Origin: Apus apus
Lineage: Eukaryota; Chordata; Aves; Apodiformes; Apodidae
Direction: 5' to 3'
DNA length: 64,000 nucleotides
NCBI RefSeq assembly: GCF_020740795.1
Contig: NC_067301.1
Coordinates: 3,286,001-3,350,000, forward strand
A program made the position numbers and the translations under genes. The notes under the pieces were generated by a model, which was not told the DNA's origin, did not search any database, and saw only the letters and a list, made by a program, of their open reading frames with translations. This document shows, piece after piece, positions 20,501 to 32,500 of the stretch (the first letter of the stretch is position 1; every line of letters starts with the position of its first letter).

Positions 20501-23500
20501 GTTTGTGCTTGTTTTTTTTTTTCCTTTTCCTGCAGGAGAACTTCCAGTCTGTTTATAACTGGCAGTATATTCACTGCCTGTATTTCTGGTGTCGGGTTCT
20601 CAGCACAATCTATCCTAGTGAGGTCATGGAGCCATTGATCTATCCTTTGACCCAGGTCATCATTGGCTGTATAAAGTAAGTAAGATTATTTGTGTTCCTT
20701 TTTTTTTTTTATCTGTACTTCTCTGTCTTGCTTGATGTGGCAGAGCAGTTATGAAGGGCTGTTACTCTTAGATGACTTGGAATTGTCTGAAGGCTGCTTC
20801 TGATGGAAGTATTCCAGCCAAAGATGTGTTGTGAGCACCTGTGTGTTGAGGCAGTGAGGAAGTTGAGGTGTAGGTTGTTCTTTCCCAGGTTAAATTCTCT
20901 GTAGAGGAGAAGTTGCAATCTGGATAGTCTGGACCAGATAATCCTCCCCATTGTACAAAACCTCAAGGAAAAATGTACTGAGTTGCCTCAGGACCTAGCT
21001 GTGCCAAAGTACAGAATCAAGTCTTAGTAAATGCAGTAGAAGATGCTTTTTTTGTGCATATTTGTTAATATTTGAAGAACTAGAATGTATTTATTGTTTT
21101 TTAGTATGTCTCTGCTGAGAATTTCTTTCTCTTTTCCCATCAGTTTGTATGTTTATGTATGACCTTTATGTGCTTTAAAATGGCTGTTTATAATGAGCAG
21201 GGAGGGAATTTCTGAATCTCTGGTGATCTCTGCAATCCTGTTAGCTCTGTTAACCAGATTCTCAGCTTTAAAACACCACCCGCCTGGTCTGGAAAAGCTC
21301 CCAAGTGGTGATGAAGATAAGCAGGTTTAAACGATCATTAAGAATCTGCATCCATCCCTCTTCCCATCCCCTGTGAGCTCAGGCTGCTTCCCACTGCTGT
21401 TGTAGAGCTCTGATTGTCCTGCAGATGAATCCAGGCAGTTTTCTACCTGTCCAGGCAGATAAATCAGCTGTCTAGGGCCAAGTAAAGGTGAATTGGGTGT
21501 TTTAGCAAGAGAAGGAAATAGAATTTGTAGGAGTCTGTGGTGGACAGGGCTGCTTGGCATGAAGTACAGTTACTTCTGTAAGGCTTCAAAGATTTGGGAA
21601 CCCAGCAGATGAGTTCTAGGGTGAGGAAAATAAAAATAAATCCCACCCTGGATTCTTCACTGAGCCAAGGCCAGTGTGCAGGATGTAAAAAAGCAGGAGG
21701 CAGGTTAGCAGACGTGGGGATGATGTGGCTCCACAGGCCTCACTCCGTACCCAGGATGGCATCTTCCCAGGTACAAGCAGCCTCTCAGTGGTGGTGGCTG
21801 TGCTGCCCAAACCCAGAGCAGCCAGCCAGGCTCTGTGCCACATGCTCTGCTGTAGTTGTGTCTGTAGCAGCTGAGTGCAATGGAAAAAACCGAGTTGTTT
21901 CTAGTTGGAGATAAAATAATCTAGCCTGCATGTCAAGGGTTTTTAGAAGGCCCATTTAGGGGGTTTATCTGCTTGGGGGCTGCTGTAGTACCTGGCTGCT
22001 GTGAGCAGCCTTTCTTGTGGAAATGTTGTGAGCTGGACCCCTCTCCTTGTTTCTCTGGCTGCTCAGCTTTGAGAGGAGAGTGTTTGTGATCAGATGGGGA
22101 GGCAGGATGCTGTGTAATGTCTGGAATACCTTCATTGCTGCTGCTGGGGTGTAGTGTCCTTGGCTGTATCCGCAGGGTGGCTGAGCTGGGAGGAGGCTCC
22201 TCTTCCCCACTCCCTTTTGTACCGGGAGATGGCGCCTGGCTCCAGCGAACGGGGTCTGTCCCTGGGACTCCTCATGCCACCCTGGCCTCTTACACAAGGG
22301 AAACGAGGGGAAACCACCATCCATCTCAGCCTTTTTGCTCTAGGCAGGTGCCAGGGCAGAATTTGAAAAGTGATTAAATAAGATAGAGCCTGCAAAAAAA
22401 ACCCACAATAAACTTCATTTTCTTGTTCCCTTCTCTTCTTTCCAGCAATAAAATGCATGGAAACTATTTTTAACAATGCATGTTTCAGAGGTGCACTCCA
22501 CGTGTGTGTCTGAAAGTTACCTGTGCTCAAGATGGGGTCCAGAGAAGTAGGATTACTGAAGGGAGAAGTGCTGGATTGATGGTTTCTGACTTCTGTTGAT
22601 GCTGGGAACAGCCTCGCTGCTGAGTTTGCTCATGGCATTGCCATGTAACAGAGGGGTGCTGTTCTCACAGCTGAAAGGTTGCAGTTAGTTTAACCAGTGG
22701 GGTAGTGTTGTAGGTACTGCAGAGGTAGTAGAATGTGGAGGAGATGGTTCCCCCTTCTTTGCTTTGCTTTGTGCTTTTCTCTGCCTCCAGTCCATAAGTT
22801 CTATGTGCTTGCATTTGCCTGAGTTCATGGGGTGTTGTTTTTTTTTTCTTGCAGAAGCTCCTGTTCTGTTGTTCCTTTTCCCTTCATCCCATAAAATATG
22901 TTTCTGACCATGTCTGCTTAGATTTCTACCTTGCTCCTGGTCTAAGCTATAAAAATGAAGTTCCTCCCTGGCTTGCAGCCAGATGAGGATTTTCAGTGCC
23001 TGTTAAGTTTGGTTTCCAGCCTCTCAACATGTAGAGAGGAGAAAGCAGGTACACACTCCTCCATGGAGGAGCAAGCACAGCCTTGGTGTCCCTGAGCAAC
23101 TCCCTCAGTGTCCTGTCCTAGTCCTCTCTAGCCAGAGGAAGATGGAGGTCACCCGGGAGTACAACAGAAGGAGCTGCAGTGAATAAAAAGAACCCTTGAG
23201 AAGCCTCTAGGCTGTTCTCTACACCACAACCCAAGCCCTGGTGGTGGTAAGACATCAGAGAGCCCTCGCTGAGATGAAATGTGAGTGAGTTTGAACCCCC
23301 TGGAGTGACTTGGAGTTGGACCTTCCTCAGCAGAGCTGGGCCCAGCTGTGTTGTGTATTCCCTGTGCATCCAGGCACTGGGAAGCTGGGCAGATTGTTGC
23401 GTCGCCGCGCACTCTAAAATTAATGGTCTTGGTTTACAGTAAATCTATACACTTAACAGGTTTATTCCTTGATCAATTAATTCCTGAGAATGGCTTTCGT

Positions 23501-26500
23501 CATCTGCAGTGGTGCCAGATCAGGGTGCAAAGTAGATTTATTTCTGTAATGGAACCAATGATAATTATTTCACTATTTGGAGAGGGGGAGATGCAGGTGA
23601 TTTATGGTGCCTGGTCAAGCATTTTTTATTACTTTTCCTCCCCCCTCTCCTGGATTGTTCACCTAGCTCTTTGGGGAGGGGTTCATTTATCAGATTTTGT
23701 GCCTCTTGTCTGGGGACTGGTTGGTTGGTTGGTTGTTTTTAAATAAATCTTGTTAATGCTGGAGGCACCCATGTCTTCAAGTGCAGGTCATTCAATGTGA
23801 GATGTATCTGGAGTGGCAGAGTAATAAGCTCTGGTGCCTTTTAGGAAGAGCTCTGTGTTCTTCCCTCTGCTGTTGGCTGATGTGGTGCTGGGGCAGGTGA
23901 CCCTCTCAGTCCCAACCTTATGAAGGAAGTTGGCTCCTTTCTTATTATCTGAGTGTGTAGTACTTTGAAGAGTGGGTCAGAGAAAGTCTGGCCTCTTCCC
24001 CTCTGTGCTGATGACCAGCTGTTCAAATGTTCCCATTGTCTTGCTGAAGGAGACAGGAATGACTCAGGTGCTCCTCTGGGTTGGAGAGAGCTGAACAGAT
24101 TTGGCTGAGAGAGGTCACTGTCATTTGCACTGTCCTTGTTGATATGCTGGTTACTGCCATCCAGCTGCTCCTGCCCCAGTAGTGTTCCACACTGTAAGGG
24201 TGAACTCTGTGGGTATACAGAGGGTATGTAGCCTGAAATGGGGAGAAATCTTTCTCCCTGTACCCCCTCTGGCAGGCTGGGGAGCCCTTTTCTTGGTCAA
24301 ATGTGCTGCTTTATGTGGGTATTTTACTCCTGCCACTTTTTCTTACATACCTACCTGTGCTGGGAACTCAAGAGCTGAAAGTGTTGAAGTTTATTACAGA
24401 GGCTGTTCAGTCATCTGCAATGCTCTTGTGTAGCACTTTCCCCCAGCAGAAGCTGGAAACCCAGTACTTTGGTGCAGGAATTGGTGTGGTAGTGTTATAA
24501 CTTTAACACCTGTGAATTTTATTTCCAACTGTGGGATAGCTACAGCAGTTTGCTGGGCAATGCTAAAGCTTTCTTTTGTAGATTAGGAAAGGCTCTCAAG
24601 TGTCACTGAAGGCTGCAGGTGCAGCTCCTGGAGAAACTTGGCCTGAAATCCTTCTGGCTTTTTTCCTTTTCAGGCTGGTACCAACATCTCGTTTCTACCC
24701 TCTGCGCATGCACTGCATCCGTGCCCTTACACTGCTGTCTGAGAACACCAGGACCTTCATCCCAGTGTTGCCCTTTATCCTGGAGGTTAGTTGGTTCCTG
24801 CTAATCTAACAATGGCAGATGCCTACTACCTACTAACCACACTCACCATACCCACCCACAGCTCTCAAGGTTGCCCAGTTTCCTTACTCCCTAGAGTGCC
24901 TGGCAGGCAGCATCAGGGAGAACAATTTGTTTGGTTAGCAAATAGGATTAAGCTTCTATTGGACTGAGTATCTGAGATCAGCTGGGTGCAAAAATACATT
25001 CCTGGGTGGTTTAACTGCTGCAGCTGGAGTGGGCAAAGGGTTTGCCAAAGAAGAGATTCAGAGGCTCAACTGGTTGTAGTAACTTCCCAGGCTGTTACTT
25101 GATCCTGCTGATGTGTTCATACTTCAGCAAAAGGAGGAATTTCTTCTAGCTGCAGACAGAGAGAACTGGAAGGAAAAAGGCCCTTCAGGAATTAAGAAAT
25201 TATTTAGGAAAAAGACCTGAGTGAATGCAACCTGGCAAAGTGCAGTATGGTTGAATTACTGGTGCTAAGAGGCCATTCAGCTTTCCCACATATCAGGTGC
25301 CTCACAGCTCTCCACATAGGCCTTTCTGCTGGGAGAAAGTGGTACAGAAGTGGTGCAGCCATATTTCACTGAAGGAGCATGACATTAGCAGGATGAGGAA
25401 TGCAGAAGCCCCAGTAGGTCAGCATGAGGCTTGGAAATGGAGGAGGAGGAGGAGGAAGGGGGACTTCTGTAATAAATGACCTGAGTCAACCAGGCTCATT
25501 CCTAATCGAGTTTTGTTGAAGCAAAGGCTTATTGTGGTTTGGTGGTGGTGTAAACGTCCTTTGCAAACCACATCCTCTGAGCCTGTGGAAGGCAGTGGTG
25601 TTTATAAATCTCCTCCTGCTCTGCTGCACCCTGGCCTGTGTGGCTTTGCCATTCGCTGCTTCCTTCCTCTTGTTCCTGCATAGTTGATGATTTGCCAACC
25701 AGATGTAGTGATAGAGGCATCTCCACTCTGGGCTAGTAGAGCTTGGGGTTAGGATGGTGTCTCTCCTTTTGAATTTTTAGTACTCTGAGACATAAAGCCT
25801 TTTTCCCCTTGGGGCCTTCCCTTTGCATTCTGGCCCCCACACCTCAGTGTGAGCTGTGTGTAGGCCCCAGCCAGACGTTACCACGCTGCACGCTCAGCTT
25901 CCTCCCAGCTTCCTCCAGCCCCAACCACATCCGAGCCTGCTGTGAGGCACTGCTGGGCTTAGCCAGGTGTTGGTGACAAGGGGAGATGGGGGCAGGGTAA
26001 AAGTGTGCTTGTGTGTTGCTTGCACACTCTTTCACATGACTTGAGCAATTATTTTGCTCTTCTCTAACCCAATGTGGCTGGCATGATGTTAGCCTCCCAT
26101 GTCTCCCTGCAGCTGTCAGCCTTTCCCTTCTTCCTGCCTGTCCCCTGCAAGGGATCCCTCAAATATTCTGTGGAGTTCCTAAGAGCCTTGAGGACTTTTC
26201 CATCTGTACTTCCATAGCTTCCCATCTCCTTCTCTCTGTTAGAGTTATCTGAACACTCTTACAACCCTCAGTGTGTCTCCACAAGCTATCCTTAGGTTGG
26301 AGGTGTATTCCAGCTGTGTGGATGACATAGTAGGAAGCTTTAGCTTTCCATGGCCAGCTGGAGAACTGATAGTTCTGGACATTCATACATCTAAGCACAG
26401 GTCTGAAATGAGTTTTTTACAAGACATGGACTCTTTGTCTTCTTCACACAGAGAGGCAAAATTAGAACTGTAGACAGACTGACCTGAACCACTGCACCAA

Positions 26501-29500
26501 CTGAACCTTTCCTTTTCCTCATTCTCCTCCTTCCACCACCAGACTGTAGCTCTTAAATTCTGGCTCACAGCCCTGCAGGTACCAGGGGCTGTCTGAGTGA
26601 AATCATGCCTGCTCAACCTAATAAATTCTGCAGTGAGATGATTGGCTCAGTGAATGAGGGGAGAGCAGCAGATGTTGTGCATCTTTATCAAAGTTTTGGA
26701 TGCAGTCTCCCATAACTTCCTCACAGACAAGCTGATGAATTGCTGACTAGATAAGCAGACTCTGAGGTGTGTTGATGGCTGGCTGAACTTCCAGGCTCCT
26801 GCTGGGATCTCTGGCATGAAATACAGAGGGTAGCCACTAGTCATGCACCCTGATTGATACTGGGGCTGATAATCATCATGTTCATGAATGGTTTGAATGG
26901 TGGGGCAGAGTGGCACGATGAGCAAGATTGCAGATGACAGCAAGCTGGGAGGAGTTGTTGATACACGAGATAAGTGTCCTGCAATTCAGAGGGACCTTTT
27001 CAGCTTGGAAAAATGGGCAGGCAAGCTCAACAGAAAGAAATGCAGCATCCTGCACCTGAAGAAGAGTAACCCGAGGACAACAACATCCTGGGGGCTGACT
27101 GGAAAGCAGCTGTGCAGAAAATAACATGGACAACGTGTTGACCAAGAGCCAGTGATGCACCCTTGCAGTAAAGAAGACCAATGGCATGCTGGGCTGCTTC
27201 AGGCAGAGCTTTGCCAGCAGTTTGTGGTCTTTCCCCTCTGCTGAGCATGAGTGAGATCATGACTGGAGTACTGTCCAGTTCAGGGCTCTCCAGGCCAGGA
27301 GAAATGTGGATGTACTGGAGAGAGTCTAGGGGAGAGCCACAGATATTGAGGGATTGGAGTATCTGTCATGGGGGATAGGCTGCAAGAGCTGAAACTGTTT
27401 AGTTTCAAGAAGAGAAGGCTCAGGGGGCATGTTATTAGTGTGTATGAAATAAATGAGAGGAGGAAGATGGAGCCAGTATCTAGTGACAGACCGGGGTGCA
27501 ATGGGCACAAACTGGGGCACAGCAGCACCTGCCTCTGAACATCAGGAAACACTTTTTTCCTGTGAGGGTCACTGAGCACTGGCACAGGTTACCCAGGAAG
27601 GTTGTGGTGTCTCCATCCTTGGAACTACTCAAAAGCAGTCTGGACATGATCATCCTGGGCTGCTGGCTGGTGGTGGCCCTGCTTGAGGAGGGCAGGTTGG
27701 ACAAGACCTCCAGAGCTCTTTTGTAACCTCAAGCATTCTGTGAATGAAAAGATTGAAGCCAGACTTTTCTCTATCACAGTTAGTGACAAGACAAGGGGCA
27801 ATACCCAGGAAATTAAATACAGGAGGTTGCACTTAAGCATTGTAGGGGCAGGGGGAACCAACAGCAAAACCAAACAGTTTCATATGGTAAGGCTAAAACA
27901 GGGTGCATAAATCAAGAGTGGAGTATCTGTCCTTGGAGATACTCAAAATCTGACCAGACTGAGTGTTTCAAGCCAGCTTCTGCAGAAAGTTGGGCAGCTT
28001 GTCTGAACAAGAAGTAATCCAACTGCCTCAGGAGATGAACTGGGCTCTCTCAGCCCTCCCCTCAGTGGTGACTGACAGAGCTGAGGGGAAGCTGCAGGCA
28101 GCCCCAGCAGAGCTCTGCATCCCTGCTGTGAGCTGGCCTGGGGCAGCCAGCTTGGGGCTGATCAAAGCAGATGCCAAGAGGCTTTTGCTAGAGACTGGGA
28201 GAAGGAAAGGGGGGAGATGTGGTGATACAGTGGCAGTGCTGTGGGTGCACAGTTGGTTCCTGGTTTGCTCTCTGGCAGTGAAAACTGTGTATCTGAGCAC
28301 TCTTCCCACTAGCCACGTGGAAACTGTTGGTGAGCTGGAGATTGCCAAAAATCCCTCTCCTTCCTGCCTGTGTTGCCCTGTCCTTTCCTCTGTCTGCTGG
28401 TGGTTATCACTTCAGCCACATTGTTGGCTTTGGACATTTTCTGGCCCTCTAGTCCCTCATTATCCCCTTTCCACACTGCCACAGGATTCCTAGACATCAG
28501 TCATCCTCTCCCTCAGTCTGGCTGTTAGCTGATCCATTCTGCACAGGCCTGAGATGGGAACCATGTTTTTCCCTTCCCACAAATCCTGACAGGCTCCTGA
28601 GAACATCCTGGGAGAGTTTCAAACCCTCTGGTTGCATTTTCCCACTTGCCTAGTGGAATGTTAGGATCCCACAGAGCCCCATGCCTTTTGCTTTAATGTG
28701 TCTGACCTCAGGGATCAATACCACTGTTTTGGCCAAAGAAATAACCATGCATAATGAGGTTTAGAGCATCGATTCCCTGGGCTAGGGCTCTTTGTTTTCA
28801 CAAGCCACCAAGCTTGTCCCTTCCTTCCAAATAACCTGGACTGACAAATAAAATGTAAAAAAATCAATAGTCGTCTCCGTGCTGTTCTGGCCTGGGGGTG
28901 TCCATGTGACCTGAACACCCTCCCTTTCCTCCTCACCCTCTGGCAATCAGTGTGCTGCATCCACACTGTGCTGGGCTGGTTGGGGTCTGATGATGAATGT
29001 GCTGCTGCTGCACAGTGGGAATAGAAATTATTTCCTGCTCAGGAGGGTAAATTAAAAGCACTGGTGACAGAGAGAGGAATTGTAGTTTGCTTTTGGGGTG
29101 CCCAAAAGTGTGGGTGGGCAGGATAGGCTCCTCACTAGCCCCCCTCAGTGCTTGTCATCAGATATGCAAATGATTGCAAACTATTGGCTGATTTTTTTTG
29201 GTTTAATGAGATTCCATTGCTATTGAACTGCCCTTGAGAGCCAGTTGTATCCCCTGATGGAGTTTTGTGGGAATCTGCCTTGGATCAAGTGATTTTTGCA
29301 GTTCTTGCCATCTTTTTCCTGGAGTCTGCCTCTACCAGGTTGGGAAAGGGCACATTCATGTTGCTGCTTGTTTTAGAAATGTTTTGTTCCTTCATGTATC
29401 ACAGCTCCAGAGGAAGGGCAGCCCAGCACACAGGCTTGGGGGATGGTGCCCTGTTGCCTGATATCTGCCCAGGGCAGTAGGACCAAGGCAGATTCTGGCT

Positions 29501-32500
29501 GTAGGTGATTTCAGCTGAAGACAGCTTTCCTAAGTGCCAAATGTCACCTTTTGGGGAAGTGAAGAATGGAAATTCTATTTGTTTCATGTTACCTTTCCCC
29601 CAGTGAAGCTGAGAAACTCCTCTCAGAAAAGGAGGGTGTGGGGAAAAGACTTTCATAGTTCTTAGTCTTGATTACAGTTTGTTGAATTGTAAGCCAATAG
29701 TGGCTCTTCTTAATTAAAACAAGACTTGAGATGCCACCCTGGAGAGCCAGTCTCACACACACATAAAAACTTCCTCTCTGTTTTCTTCTTCCTAATGTGT
29801 AAGCTTCATCCCTTCTGTTTCAGAAATACTCCTCTCCCCAGCCATGATCATTAAACAAGCTCTGGAAAAACACAAAAGCAAAGGTGCAGGTCTGCCTTTT
29901 GACATGACATACTAGTCTACTGAGCAGCCAGCTGGACCCTTGTGTGTTCTCATCATTTCAGTGAGCAGGGTGCATGGTCTCCTGTCAAACTCTGAGAAGG
30001 GGCCAGTTTTTCTCCATGTCCCTTGCTATAAATGGAATGTGTCCATAGAGAATAATAAGCTCTTATTCAAAGGCTGTTCAGTTAATTGGGAAATGTGTTA
30101 GAATAAAAACCTTGCCCAGTAAGGGGGGTCTGTTAAAAGTGCTTGCTGGTCTCTCTGCTTCCTAGGACAATTATTTCAGTGGCAATAAAAGGGTAATGGA
30201 TTTCATGTAAGCAACATTTAGTATTGTTGTAAAACTTTTCACCTTAAGGGATGGTTTCGGAATAGACTTGAGCTTTGTCGTGGCAGCTGTTTTGTTTTGT
30301 AGTGTGATCATCTTTACACCCAGTTTTTTCTGTTGTAGATTTTCCAACAAGTGGATTTCAACAAGAAGCCAGGACGTATGAGTGCTAAACCCATCAACTT
30401 TGCAGTGATCCTGAAGCTTTCCAATTCCAACCTGCAGGAGAAGGCCTTCCGAGTAAGTGGAGCCCCAGCAGTCAACACTGCCCAGCTTCTCTGTAAACAG
30501 CAGAGTTATTTCTAGCAATGTGCTTTGTGTTCCTGTCCTCCTAAGACAGGAGAATCATCTCCCATTCTGGGTGCTGTAGGGTTTAGTTTGTATCTGATAT
30601 TTCCATATCTGCTTCCCTTACCCAGGATGGACTCATTGAACAGCTCTATGATCTGATGCTTGAGTATCTCCATTGCCAAGCCTGCAGCATTGGATTCCCA
30701 GAGTTGGTTCTTCCCACTGTCATTCAGGTAAGGTGTGAAACACTTCTTGGTCATGCCTTGAATATGCAGAGAGTGGGATAAAGTTGTTTAAACTAACAGT
30801 GAACTCAGGATGGTCATGAGCTGTTTACCTTTTCTTCATGATAGTATTTTGCGTTTTGGGAAGTCTTGGGAAGGAACAGGCATTTAGGAGGCTGGAGGTA
30901 GGTGACAGTGACTGTGGAGTTAGCCACTCCTGTGGGAGTCAGAGTGGAACAGAGGGCTGCAGAACTGCTGTGGAGATGGGATTTGAGTAGTGAATGTAGA
31001 TGAGTTCTTGGTATTTCAGTTGTTTCAGTACCTGTGCTCTGTGAGCCTGTGCTTTGCCTTCCCTTACAGCCTCCCTTATGTGCTCTCCACAAGATGGCAA
31101 TCTTCCCTCCTTTCACGGTGTCTCCATCATCTGGGGCATTTTCTCCCCAAATCCACCCATACAAACCAGTACAATTCCTGTCTCCATCCCTCCTCCTTGC
31201 TGCCCCTAACAGAAGCGCTGCAAAGTAGTCTCCTTTGCCTCTCCTCTGGCATTCCATGGTGTGGGCTGTTCTTCCCAGCCTCTGCATGTTTGCATACTTC
31301 ATTTTCTGTACTAAAGCTGCCCAGCAGTGCTGTGCATATGGGTTTGTTGTGCATGACCCTTCCCTAATACCTTGGTTGCTGGGTGGCTTCAGCTTTGTGT
31401 GACCAGTGACCCTTCCTCCAACAGCGAGATTGCTCAGTGCCAACATTTTGGAACCTGTTCCCTCCTTCCTCTCTGAATAAACTCAGGGGTGGCAGGTGTC
31501 ACACAAGTTTGGCAGAGGGCTGCTTTCATCACCTCTGTGGGGACACCAACCTCTGCTTTGGTGTCTGCTGTGAGACCCTGTCTCTGCATACCTTGTTCAT
31601 AGAATCATGGAATGGTTTGGGTTGGCAGGGACCTTAAAGCTCATCTCGTTCCCTGCGTCACAGGGACACCTGCCACTAGACCAGGTTGCTCCCAGCCCCA
31701 TCTAACCTGCCCTTGTTGCTGTGTTGCCTCTTGTTGACATGAGCAGTGTCTGGGTTGGGACACACAGGCTGCTGGGTAGGCGAAATTCCATGTTCCTGGT
31801 GTATGGAACAGGCTGGCATCTGTCAGGGGCACGCTGGGGCTGTGTCCCCGCAGGCTGGCACAGCCCGTTGCCTGGCTGGCAGCAGCTGCTCTGGCTAATG
31901 TGAGCTGACAGGCACTCTGTGCTGGGAGAGCAGCTCCTGTGCCTGCTCCTCACTGATGGGCAGTGAACAAAGCCCTTCCCTCTCAGCCAGCAGCTGTTGG
32001 GAGCATCGGAGCTGTCGGAGCCGACGTTCCAGCCGGAATGAAAACCGGCTGCCGGGCCCTTGGCACCCGGCGCCCCGTGGCTTCCAAACACACCCTGCGA
32101 CCAGCCTGGATTTCTGCAGGGAATTCATGCTATCAGATTCCTGTTTGGCTGCCACTAACCACAGCCTCGTGGCGTCTGCTGGGCTGGGGTGCTGAGGTTA
32201 GCTTCCCAAAATCTCAGAGTCTTCGGGAAAGCGTGGCGGGGGGGGGGAAGACTTTTCTCTTGGAATGGTTCCAGTTAACTGTAAAAATACATCTGTCCTG
32301 ATTCTTCCTCCCCAATGAGCTGACGCTTCTCCCAGTGCCATGTCCTAGGGGCTGTGTTCCAGCTGGCGAGGGTTGTGTTCCTCATCTTCTGGTCAGTGGC
32401 TTGGGGAGAAGCTAAGCTGAACTGCCTGGAAGGCAGGAAGTACCCGGGCAGACCAAAGGAAAGGAGAGACAGTTGGGGGGGACACAGACAGTTGAAAGGC

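Noticed and set aside
27280-27910. Short frames inside the intron 12 CR1
   Set aside because: They are fragments of a decayed LINE with many stops, not host genes.
30814-31446. 210-codon minus-strand frame in NOC2L intron 14
   Set aside because: No recognisable domain and no supporting splice or promoter signals; consistent with chance in a large intron.
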